Under the pieces are notes generated by a model. It worked only from the letters and a program-made list of their open reading frames with translations. It made no database searches and was not told the DNA's origin. A DNA stretch of 64,000 nt from Mycobacterium sp. (GTDB lineage Bacteria; Actinomycetota; Actinomycetes; Mycobacteriales; Mycobacteriaceae): contig JACPVR010000022.1 of NCBI GenBank assembly GCA_016197405.1, positions 1-64,000 on the forward strand, written 5' to 3'. The position numbers and the translations under genes are program-made. Shown here piece after piece: positions 16,388-31,652 of this stretch. Numbering within the stretch: the stretch's first letter is position 1; every line of letters begins with the position of its first letter.

Positions 16388-17326
16388 TCAGACCCCGGAG
16401 GTCTGGCGGCCGGAATCGCCGAACGGGTCGTCACGGTGCCGGACCGCTTCCCGGAAGCCGTGCGCCGAGGCGTCGGCCACGAAGGCATGCCCTTCCGGCG
16501 TGTGCCGCGCGATACCGTCGAATACGGTGCTGACCATCTGGCTGGTGGCGACACCGGAATTCAGCAATGCGGTGTTGCAGGCCAGTTTTGCCATGATGAG
16601 CTGGTTGATCGGCATCGCGGCGATGCGCGCGACCAGCCGTTCGGTGCGCTCGTCGAGGTCGGCCGGCTCGGGCGCCTCGACGGCTAGCCCCCATTCGGCG
16701 GCTTGCGCGCCGGACAGGCAGTCGCCGGTGAACAGCAACCGCTTGGCGCGCTGATCGCCGAGACGGTGTGCCCACAGCCCGGCCGCGGGCACACCCCACA
16801 CCCGCATGGGCGGATAACCGATCTTGGCGTCGGACGCGATGATGATCTGGTCGGCGTGCAGGGCGATATCGGTGCCACCGGCCACGCAGTAACCGTGGAT
16901 CTTGACCACGGTCGGCTTGTCGGCACGCATGAGGCTGGCGAAGCCGTGTACGAACCGGCTCATCATCTGGTAGTCGGTCATCGGATCCCACGGGCGGTCC
17001 GGAAGATGGTTGAGCCCCTGGGTTTTTCCGTCGAGCACGGTGTCTCGGTATCGGCTCGTGGCACCGGCGGAGGAGGTGCCGTCGGCATAGGCCGACAGGT
17101 CGAAACCGGCGCAGAACCCCTCCCCGCGACCCGACACCAGGATGACGTGCACGCGCGGATCGAGATCGGCACGCTCCACCAGTGCCGCCAGTTCCAGTGG
17201 GGTGTCGGCGATGATCGCGTTGCCCTTCTCGGGCCGGTTGAAGGTGATCCTGGCGACCCGGTCGGTCACCTCGTAGGTCATCGTCTTCAGATTGTCGAAA
17301 TCGACGTTCCTGGTCGAATTCGTCAT
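16388..17326 (-). CDS. echA4: Enoyl-CoA hydratase/isomerase family (EchA4-like)
   Basis: 312 residues from the ATG at 17326, overlapping the fadE8 stop (ATGA). The oxyanion motif GRGEGFCAGFDLS and IHGYCVAGGTDIALHADQI mark a crotonase. It is about 50 residues longer than a minimal crotonase, with an insertion around residues 100-135 between these motifs. It presumably hydrates the product of FadE8. Confidence 0.88.
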   Translation of the reverse strand: MTNSTRNVDFDNLKTMTYEVTDRVARITFNRPEKGNAIIADTPLELAALVERADLDPRVHVILVSGRGEGFCAGFDLSAYADGTSSAGATSRYRDTVLDGKTQGLNHLPDRPWDPMTDYQMMSRFVHGFASLMRADKPTVVKIHGYCVAGGTDIALHADQIIIASDAKIGYPPMRVWGVPAAGLWAHRLGDQRAKRLLFTGDCLSGAQAAEWGLAVEAPEPADLDERTERLVARIAAMPINQLIMAKLACNTALLNSGVATSQMVSTVFDGIARHTPEGHAFVADASAHGFREAVRHRDDPFGDSGRQTSGV

Positions 17327-18951
17327 CCCTTCACCAGAACCCGCTCCAGGATGGGTCCGACGTCGAGTCCGGTCGGCATGGTGCCGTACGCCCCGCCCCA
17401 GTGCCCGTCGAGCCGGGTGGCCAGGAAGGCCTCCGCGACGGCCGGGTGGCCGTGCCGGACCAGCAGGGCGCCCTGCATCGCCAGTCCGATGTCCTCGGCG
17501 ATCTTGCGGGCGCGGTACTGGATGGTCGCGGTGTCGCCGAGTTGAGCCTTGAGGCGTTCCACGTGCGCGGCCAGCCGGTTGTCCTGCGCGGCCGGTCCGG
17601 CCAACTCGTCGAACAGCACTTCGACACTTTCCGGCCGGGTCGCCATGGCACGCAACGTGTCCAGCGCGCTGACGTTGCCCGAGCCCTCCCAGATTCCCAT
17701 CAGTGGGGCTTCGCGGTACAGCCGCGGCATCCCGGATTCCTCGGCGTAGCCGTTACCACCAAGACATTCCATCGCCTCGGCGGCATGTCCGGTGGCGCGT
17801 TTGCACACCCAGTACTTGCCGGCCGCCAGGCCGATGCGCCGCAGCAGGGTCTCGCGCTCGTCGCCGCGGACCGCCTTGTCGGTGGCGCCGGCCATCCGGA
17901 TGGCCAACATGGTGGCGGCCTCGGCCTCCACCGCCAGATCTGCCAGCACATTTCGCATCAGCGGCTGGTCGATCAGATACTCGCCGAAGGCTTTTCGGTG
18001 TTGCGCATGGTGCACGGCGCGGGACAGCCCGTTGCGCATACTGGTGGCGCTGCCCAGGGTGCAGTCCAGCCGGGTCAGGTTGACCATCTCGATGATGGTC
18101 GGCACACCACGGCCCTCTTCGCCGACCAGCCAGACCGTCGCCCCGTCGTATTCGACTTCGCTGGAGGCGTTCCCGTGGTTACCGAGCTTGTCCTTGAGCC
18201 GTTGCAGGAACATCCGGTTCCGGCTGCCGTCGGGCAGTATCCGCGGCAACAGGAAGCAGCTCAGCCCGCCGGGGGCCTGGGCCAGCACCAGGAAGATGTC
18301 GCTCATCGGCGCCGAGGTGAACCATTTGTGACCGGTCAGCCGGTAGGTGCCGTCACCGTTGGGCACTGCCTGCGTGGTGCCGGCGCGCACATCGGAGCCA
18401 CCCTGTTTCTCGGTCATCGACATACCGGCGGTGATACCGACTTTGGTTGCCGGAACCCGTAATTCGGGATCGTAGCTGCGGCTGGTGAGCAGGGGCTCGT
18501 AGATGGCGGAAAGCTCGGGGTTGTAGCGCAGCGCGGGGACCACCGCGTAGGTCATCGAGATCGGGCACAGGTGACCCGGTTCGACGGTCCACACCGAGTT
18601 CTTGGCGGCCCGCACGACATGCGCCCCCGGGCGATCATCGGCCCACGGCGCGGCATGCAGGCCGTGCGCCACCGCGATACTCATCAACTCGTGGTAGGCC
18701 GGGTCGTATTCGACCTCGTCGACGCGGTGACCGTATCGGTCGTGGGTGTGCAGGATCGGCACGTTGCGGTCGGCGAGCTCGCCGATGCGCTGGGCCGCAG
18801 CGGTCCCGGCCAGTGCGCCGAGTTCGGTGATCTCGTCGAGACCCCACTGACCACCCTCGCGGATCACCGCTTCGGTGAGCACGGGCGAGGTCGCGGGGTT
18901 GTAGCCGACGAACGGCGGCGCCTGGTTGGTGACGATATGGGTGTCCGGCAT
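17323..18951 (-). CDS. fadE8: AidB-like acyl-CoA dehydrogenase (FadE8)
   Basis: 542 residues from the ATG at 18951. Acyl-CoA dehydrogenase motifs are MSMTEKQGGSDVR and the FAD-binding HKWFTSAPMSD. RLYREAPLMGIWEGSGNV is the C-terminal catalytic-domain motif, and MECLGGNGYAEE is also present. The length and the N-terminal extra domain match the AidB/FadE8 subgroup rather than short-chain enzymes of about 390 residues. It oxidises an acyl-CoA at C2-C3 and passes electrons to ETF; in the AidB subgroup, DNA binding and alkylation protection have been described. It is the first gene of the four-gene operon. Confidence 0.92.
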   Translation of the reverse strand: MPDTHIVTNQAPPFVGYNPATSPVLTEAVIREGGQWGLDEITELGALAGTAAAQRIGELADRNVPILHTHDRYGHRVDEVEYDPAYHELMSIAVAHGLHAAPWADDRPGAHVVRAAKNSVWTVEPGHLCPISMTYAVVPALRYNPELSAIYEPLLTSRSYDPELRVPATKVGITAGMSMTEKQGGSDVRAGTTQAVPNGDGTYRLTGHKWFTSAPMSDIFLVLAQAPGGLSCFLLPRILPDGSRNRMFLQRLKDKLGNHGNASSEVEYDGATVWLVGEEGRGVPTIIEMVNLTRLDCTLGSATSMRNGLSRAVHHAQHRKAFGEYLIDQPLMRNVLADLAVEAEAATMLAIRMAGATDKAVRGDERETLLRRIGLAAGKYWVCKRATGHAAEAMECLGGNGYAEESGMPRLYREAPLMGIWEGSGNVSALDTLRAMATRPESVEVLFDELAGPAAQDNRLAAHVERLKAQLGDTATIQYRARKIAEDIGLAMQGALLVRHGHPAVAEAFLATRLDGHWGGAYGTMPTGLDVGPILERVLVKG

Positions 18952-19045
18952 GCCTTCAGTGTTACATTCTGCCGACAGTCGCACAATAGTGGTAATACCG
19001 CGAGTTGCGGCCGGCGCAGGCAACCGACGGGCCGATACTGGGGAT

Positions 19046-20380
19046 ATGGCGCTGGACGCGCGTCTGTCCGCTGACGGGGTGAGTCTGCTGCACGGCTGGC
19101 TCCCCGCGACCGTCCAGCTCATCACGGGGTTGGTGCTGGTCCTGGCGCTGGCCGATCGGAACCCACGGTGGTGGACGGTCCGGGTTCCGGCTGCCGCGGT
19201 TGCCGGCGTCGCCCTGGCGGCAACGGTGCACTGGTTCATGGTCACCTACGGGCTGACCACCAACCGGGTGCCGGTGGCGCTGTGGATCTGGATCGCGTTG
19301 ACCGGTTTCGCCGTGGCGCTGCTGATGGCAGGCAGATCGTTTCGCCGCGCCGCCGCGGTGCCGCTGTGCGTGCTGTGCGTTCTGATGGCCACCAATTCCT
19401 GGGTCGGCAACTTCCCCACCGTCGGGTCGGTCTGGGCGCAGCTGACGAATGCGCCGCTGCCCGACGAGATCGACGGCCAACAGCTCGCGAGCAGGCAGGC
19501 CGCCCGTACGACCACCGGACCCGGAGCCGTGCTGCGAGTCGATATCGCCGCGAGCGCATCGGGTTTCGGGCACCGCACCGAACTGGTCTACCTCCCGCCG
19601 GCCTGGTTCGCCACCGTTCCGCCGCCACAACTACCGGTCGTGCTGATGATCCCGGCGGCATTCCACACACCCGCGGACTGGATACGGGCCGGCGGCGCCG
19701 TCGCGACCGCCGACGCCTTCGCCGCCGCTCACGACGGGCAGGCCCCCGTGCTGGTGTTCCCCGACGTCGGCGGATCGTTCACCAACGACACCGAATGCGT
19801 CGACGGTCCCCGCGGAAACGTCTCCGCCCACCTGACCGAAGACGTTGTCCCGTACGTCGTTTCGCGGTTCGGCACGCGTACGGCCGGCTGGGGCGTCGTC
19901 GGGTTCTCGATGGGTGGGACCTGCGCGGTACATCTCACGGTCCGCCACCCCGAGCTCTTCGCGGCGTTCGTCGACATCGGCGGCGACATCGCGCCCAATG
20001 TGGGCTCCGATGACGAGACCATCCGCCACCTGTTCGGCGGCAGCCGGGACGCCTGGTCGCGGTTCGATCCACGCCAGGTCATGACCACGCACGGGCGCTA
20101 CACCGGTATCGCGGGATGGTTCAGCGTCATCGGGGACCACCGGGCCGAGCCCGCCGCGGCCTGCGACGCCGGGGCCGACCCGGACAACCAGGCCCGGGCC
20201 GCCGCCGCGCTCTGCGGCGCCGCCACGGAACTCGGAATCAACGCCACCGTGGTCTTCGCCCAGGGCAAACACGATTGGCCCACCGCCGCATCGGTTTTCC
20301 GGACCGCGTTACCGTGGCTGTCCGAACGGTTCGACACCGCCGATGTCCGCGCGGGCGAACCTCCCGCACCGGGCGCCTGA
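19046..20380 (+). CDS. Membrane-anchored esterase-D/antigen-85-like hydrolase
   Basis: 444 residues from the ATG at 19046. Three or four hydrophobic segments (about 20-36, 48-66, 78-95, 102-118) precede an extracytoplasmic alpha/beta-hydrolase of the putative-esterase (Ag85/EstD) type beginning near residue 160. The nucleophile elbow is VVGFSMGGT, Ser288; Asp and His candidates lie in DIGGD and QGKHDW. Families with this layout act on acyl esters in the envelope; the substrate is unknown. It is divergent from fadE8 with a 94-bp gap. Confidence 0.8.
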   Translation: MALDARLSADGVSLLHGWLPATVQLITGLVLVLALADRNPRWWTVRVPAAAVAGVALAATVHWFMVTYGLTTNRVPVALWIWIALTGFAVALLMAGRSFRRAAAVPLCVLCVLMATNSWVGNFPTVGSVWAQLTNAPLPDEIDGQQLASRQAARTTTGPGAVLRVDIAASASGFGHRTELVYLPPAWFATVPPPQLPVVLMIPAAFHTPADWIRAGGAVATADAFAAAHDGQAPVLVFPDVGGSFTNDTECVDGPRGNVSAHLTEDVVPYVVSRFGTRTAGWGVVGFSMGGTCAVHLTVRHPELFAAFVDIGGDIAPNVGSDDETIRHLFGGSRDAWSRFDPRQVMTTHGRYTGIAGWFSVIGDHRAEPAAACDAGADPDNQARAAAALCGAATELGINATVVFAQGKHDWPTAASVFRTALPWLSERFDTADVRAGEPPAPGA

Positions 20381-20400
20381 CAGCCGCTACCGTTGCCCCG

Positions 20401-20736
20401 ATGAAAGCCAACTCCGTCGTGCACGCGGGCACCGTCGACGTCGAGCTGCAGCCGGTGCCTGCCGATCAGACCAAAGCGGGGTCGCCGCGTACCGGCACCG
20501 AGGCGGTCGGTGAGTTCGACGGCCTGGAGATCGGTGTCTGGGAGATGAGCCCCGGCACCATGTGGGATGTCGAACTCAACGAGATATTCGTCGTCATCTC
20601 CGGTGCGGCCACCGTGGACTTCGCCGACGGCTCACCGCAGCTTCAGCTGGGGCCGGGCGATGTGGTCCGGCTGGCCGAAGGCACCGAGACGGTGTGGACC
20701 GTGACCGAGACGCTGCGCAAGGTCTATCTGACCTGA
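20401..20736 (+). CDS. Small cupin-domain protein
   Basis: 111 residues from the ATG at 20401. A single cupin (Cupin_3-like) barrel with GVWEMSPGTMWDVELNEIFVVISG and LGPGDVVRLAEGTETVWTV. The canonical metal-ligand His residues are mostly replaced, as in the (S)-ureidoglycine aminohydrolase-like/Cupin_3 subgroup. It starts 20 bp after the esterase and is probably cotranscribed. Its function is unknown. It ends 2 bp from the convergent lipoprotein gene. Confidence 0.75.
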   Translation: MKANSVVHAGTVDVELQPVPADQTKAGSPRTGTEAVGEFDGLEIGVWEMSPGTMWDVELNEIFVVISGAATVDFADGSPQLQLGPGDVVRLAEGTETVWTVTETLRKVYLT

Positions 20737-20738
20737 CG

Positions 20739-21611
20739 CTATTGCGGATGCGCGGCGAAGAAGTCCCAGATCCGCTGCGTCGCGAACGGTGGCCAGACGT
20801 GCCCGGCCGTGGTGGTGATCAGCTCGACCGACCGCCCGGCCGCGCAGGTGGCCGTCGACGTCGTCGCCGATCCGTCGTCGGTGACCGTGGGTGGTTCGCA
20901 CCCGTCGACGCCGCGCCAGAATTCGTCGACGGCGGGGATGGACTGACCGCCGCCGTAGCCGATTCCCGGGGCGCCGTCGTATTTGATGATGGGATCGCTG
21001 GTGCCGTGAATCTGTAGCACCGACGGCGGACGGGGCGGGCTGCACGGGCCACCCACCTGCGTGGCCGATACCGCGGCGACGGCGGCGAAAGTGCCGGTGG
21101 TGCAGGCCAATGCGAGCGCCATCATGCCGCCGTTGCTCATTCCGGCGGCATAGATCTGGTTCTGGGCTATGGGCACCTGCGCGCTGATATCGCCCACCAG
21201 CTGGGTGATGAACCCGATGTCGTCGATGTTGCGGCGTTCGGCCTGCCCGCAACACCCTGCCCCGGTGTTCCACGATCTGCCGACACCCGCCGGGTAGGCG
21301 ACGACGAACTTCGCCGTGTCGGCCAGCGGATCCCAACCGAAGGTGCGCTGGCTGTACTCCGGGGTCCCGGACAGACCGTGCATGACGACGACCAATGGTG
21401 CCGCTGCCGGCAACCCGGCGGGCTTGTAGACGATGTAGTTGCGCTCCACGCCGCCGAAGCTGATGGTGTGCACGCTGCTGCCGTCCGGCAGGCCGGCCTG
21501 GTCGGGCGGGGCCGCCGGGGCTTCCGGTGGGCGGGCCGAGACCTGCGGAGTCTGCGAACAACCCGTCACCAGGGCCAGCAGTGCGATGACGGTGAGCAAC
21601 AGTCGCGGCAT
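20739..21611 (-). CDS. lpqP: Esterase/PHB-depolymerase-family lipoprotein (LpqP-like)
   Basis: 290 residues. The signal peptide ends in the lipobox LVTGC (Cys18), followed by a Pro/Ala-rich linker. The catalytic domain has VVVMHGLSG (oxyanion strand), AAGMSNGGMMA with nucleophile Ser160, and a late TTAGHVWP with the catalytic His. GCCGQ and other cysteines may form disulfides. It belongs to the feruloyl-esterase/PHB-depolymerase lipoproteins LpqC/LpqP. The position next to fadE8 fits Rv0671 (LpqP) better than LpqC. The substrate is unknown. Confidence 0.8.
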   Translation of the reverse strand: MPRLLLTVIALLALVTGCSQTPQVSARPPEAPAAPPDQAGLPDGSSVHTISFGGVERNYIVYKPAGLPAAAPLVVVMHGLSGTPEYSQRTFGWDPLADTAKFVVAYPAGVGRSWNTGAGCCGQAERRNIDDIGFITQLVGDISAQVPIAQNQIYAAGMSNGGMMALALACTTGTFAAVAAVSATQVGGPCSPPRPPSVLQIHGTSDPIIKYDGAPGIGYGGGQSIPAVDEFWRGVDGCEPPTVTDDGSATTSTATCAAGRSVELITTTAGHVWPPFATQRIWDFFAAHPQ

Positions 21612-21693
21612 TGGACCAGCCTAGCCACCCCGCCCCGCCCCGATGCGCGAGCAGACGCAAACGGGTATCTCGACGGGCCCGAAAGGGGGTCGT

Positions 21694-22245
21694 TTACTCG
21701 CGGTTGAACGCAGGTAGGACGAATCGTTGCAGGATGTCGGCCTCGACCTGTTCGTCTCCCAGTGGCAGGTAGGCGAGGGACATCACGACATGAACGATCC
21801 ACAAGGCTGCCGCGGGATCGTCATCGGTGATTCCGGTCAGTTCGGCAGCCAACGCGCTCAACACCGGCGAGGAGTGCAGATCGCTCAATTGGGGCGCCTT
21901 GCTCGAACTCATCATGAGTCGCCGGACCGGATCGGACCTGATCTGTTGCAGCGCAACGCCGATGGCCGTGACGACCCGCTGCGGACCACTGAGGCCGGCG
22001 ACCTCGCGCCGAACGGTGTCGGTGATACCGGCGGCGATGCGGAGCAGTACGGCGTCGCGGATCTGCGCCTTGCCTCCGGCGTGCCGATAGATGGTGGCCC
22101 GCGAACAGTGCACCCGCTGGGCCAACGCGTCCACATCGAAGGCGTCCAGCCCGTCTCGAAGCACCATGTCGGCGGCGGCGGCGTAGATGCGTTCCGCCGC
22201 AGCGGTCCGGCGATCACCACCGAGGACCCAATCGTCTCGAACCAT
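21694..22245 (-). CDS. TetR-family regulator divergent from a P450
   Basis: 183 residues from the ATG at 22245 with the SD GAGGAGA. The HTH spans about residues 15-60 (AAERIYAAAADMVLRDG...CSRATIYRHAGGK), and the C-terminal ligand domain is short. Divergent placement from the cytochrome P450 gene and a 14-bp palindrome in the shared region suggest it represses that gene and itself. A longer in-frame extension would cross the operator and is unlikely. Confidence 0.85.
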   Translation of the reverse strand: MVRDDWVLGGDRRTAAAERIYAAAADMVLRDGLDAFDVDALAQRVHCSRATIYRHAGGKAQIRDAVLLRIAAGITDTVRREVAGLSGPQRVVTAIGVALQQIRSDPVRRLMMSSSKAPQLSDLHSSPVLSALAAELTGITDDDPAAALWIVHVVMSLAYLPLGDEQVEADILQRFVLPAFNRE

Positions 22246-22280
22246 CCGCCGGTCTCCTCGCTTCGACTCGGAGGCAATCT

Positions 22281-22294
22281 TCTCAATCTTGAGA
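22281..22294. promoter_or_regulatory. Candidate TetR operator between regulator and P450
   Basis: TCTCAATCTTGAGA, 6-bp arms around a TC centre, lies 36 bp upstream of the TetR start and 140 bp upstream of the P450 start. The position is right for autorepression. Assignment to this regulator is inference from location only. Confidence 0.5.
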
Positions 22295-22433
22295 CGGAAT
22301 TGGACAGTTATCTCACAGTCCGCGCTGATCCACGCCCGCCCGTGCGACACCGCCGACCGGCGGTGACAACCGGCCCTTTCGACTTCCCGGCCGGTGGTTG
22401 ACCGCGCCGCCCCGCAACCCTCAGCGTGGAGCA

Positions 22434-23654
22434 ATGACAAGCCGTGATGGTGCGCTGGGCATCGCGCTGTTCGATGATCAGTACATTCAGGACCCGTATC
22501 CGTTGTACGAGCGCATGCACGACGAAGGGTGTGTACACCGGATCGGCGATTCGGACTTCTACGCCGTGACGGGGTGGGACGCGGTCACCGAGGCGGTCAG
22601 GCGCACCGCCGACTTTTCCTCGAACCTCACCGCGACGATGATGCGTGACACTGCGGGCACGGTGTACCCGTTCCCGATGGGTGAACTGGGCGGGCCGACA
22701 CAGGCGCTCGCCACGGCTGACGACCCCGCGCACGCCGTGCACCGCAAAGCGTTGATACGGCACCTCGCGGCCAGGCGCATCGGTGCTATCGAATCGTTCG
22801 TCGCCGAAATCTCCACCCGGATATGGAGAACCAGTGTGCACGGGGGTCGCATCGAATGGATGGCAGCGATGGCCAACCGGCTTCCGATGACCGTTGTCGG
22901 GCACATCATCGGCGTCCCAGACCAGGACGTCGACAAACTCACCGAATGGGGCTACGGCGCCACGCAATTCGTGGAAGGGCTGGTTCCCCCGGAGCGTCTG
23001 ACCGCGGCCGGTGCCGCGGTCATGGAACTCGGCGGATATATCAGCGAGCAGTTCCACCGCGTCGCCGGCGATCCTGCGGACAACCTGCTCGGCGATCTCG
23101 CCACGGCGTGCGCCACCGGCGAAGTGGACGAACTCACCGCGCAGGTCATGATGATCACTCTGTTCAGCGCCGGCGGTGAGTCCACCGCGTCGTTGATCGG
23201 TTCGGCTGCGTGGGTTCTCGCGACAAACCCCGCGATCCAGCATCGAGTACGCGACCAACCGGAACTGCTCGGAGCATTCCTGGAAGAAGTTCTGCGCTAC
23301 GAGCCGCCGTTTCGAGGGCACTACCGCCACGTGCTGCACGACACCGAACTGGGCGGAGTCGGGCTGCCTGCCGGTTCACGGCTGCTGCTGATGTGGGGTG
23401 CGGCCAACCGCGACCCCACGCACTTCGATGACCCCGGCCGGTTCCGGCTGGACCGGCCTGCGGGAAACGGGCATCTCGCTTTCGGGAAGGGAGTTCACTT
23501 CTGTGTCGGTGCCGCTCTTGCCCGCTTGGAGGCCGGCGTCGTGCTTGGGCAACTGATCGAGCGCACGACCCACATCGAGGCTGCGGTAACGGGACGCTGG
23601 TTGCCCAGCCTCCTGGTGCGTCGGCTCGACCGCCTGGAGCTGGCCGTCGCATAA
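22434..23654 (+). CDS. Cytochrome P450
   Basis: 406 residues from the ATG at 22434 (TGGAGC SD; the upstream in-frame ATG at 22398 is less likely). P450 signatures are the ExxR pair Glu285/Arg288 (EEVLR) and the heme loop FGKGVHFCVGAALARLE with the Cys357 thiolate. The I-helix segment AGGEST at 246-251 has Glu in place of the more usual Asp before Thr. It is a soluble bacterial class I enzyme that needs a ferredoxin and reductase; neither is adjacent. I cannot assign a CYP family or substrate. Confidence 0.92.
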   Translation: MTSRDGALGIALFDDQYIQDPYPLYERMHDEGCVHRIGDSDFYAVTGWDAVTEAVRRTADFSSNLTATMMRDTAGTVYPFPMGELGGPTQALATADDPAHAVHRKALIRHLAARRIGAIESFVAEISTRIWRTSVHGGRIEWMAAMANRLPMTVVGHIIGVPDQDVDKLTEWGYGATQFVEGLVPPERLTAAGAAVMELGGYISEQFHRVAGDPADNLLGDLATACATGEVDELTAQVMMITLFSAGGESTASLIGSAAWVLATNPAIQHRVRDQPELLGAFLEEVLRYEPPFRGHYRHVLHDTELGGVGLPAGSRLLLMWGAANRDPTHFDDPGRFRLDRPAGNGHLAFGKGVHFCVGAALARLEAGVVLGQLIERTTHIEAAVTGRWLPSLLVRRLDRLELAVA

Positions 23655-23665
23655 GACAAACGAAA

Positions 23666-23695
23666 GGCCCCACCGTGCTGATGCACGATGGGGCC
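23666..23695. terminator. Terminator between convergent P450 and rpoC
   Basis: A 13-bp stem (23666-23678 with 23683-23695, one G/A mismatch) with a TGAT loop lies 16 bp beyond the rpoC stop and 12 bp beyond the P450 stop. A short T-run follows on the minus strand. It probably serves both convergent genes. Confidence 0.8.
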
Positions 23696-23710
23696 ATTTC
23701 GTCGATATGA

Positions 23711-27667
<3,957 letters not shown>

Positions 27668-27733
27668 GTAACTTCCTTTCCCCTTGCGGGTTTAGATATC
27701 TAACGAGCTAATAAACGAGGGCTCGCCCAAAGA

Positions 27734-31240
<3,507 letters not shown>

Positions 31241-31652
31241 CTCACGCGGCGGTCGAACCGGCCTGTACCGGACCTTCCCGCCGCTTATTACTCTGCGGGT
31301 TGGCTGGTTGACGACCATTCCGTGTCACAAAACGCACGGCACGCGACGAGGTAGCTGAGCAGGGCTCAAGCTTTGAACCCGGTGTCGGGTGCGGGTCGAA
31401 TCAGTGAGTGGGCAGGACGCAGCCAGCGCAACGTCCAACAATAGCGCAGGACGGCGCATTCCTCAACTGCCCAGTAACAACGCGTACGCCCGGCGGAACT
31501 TGACGCTGGCTGGCGTCCACAAGCCGTGCATACATGCTGACCAACAGATTGAACCGTTTGCCGCATTCCGTCAAGAGATAGCGCCGTGTTGCGTGTGGAA
31601 AACTCGCCGGTAGGCCCGTCAGAGGCCGAGGTTGCGGGACATGCCGCCGGGC
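31241..31652 (-). promoter_or_regulatory. rpoB-rpoC promoter and leader region
   Basis: 412 bp without a convincing gene. On the minus strand TTGAGG (31461-31466) and TATTGT (31438-31443) are 17 bp apart, a good SigA promoter with a predicted start near 31431 and a leader of about 190 nt. A second, weaker candidate further upstream is TTGACG (31569-31574) with CAATCT (31546-31551), also at 17 bp. The same -10 hexamer TATTGT appears in the rpsL promoter. A 74-codon plus-strand frame at 31389-31613 has no start signal or recognisable sequence. Confidence 0.6.

Noticed and set aside
31389..31613. 74-codon plus-strand frame upstream of rpoB
   Set aside because: No SD, no similarity, and it covers the rpoB promoter region.
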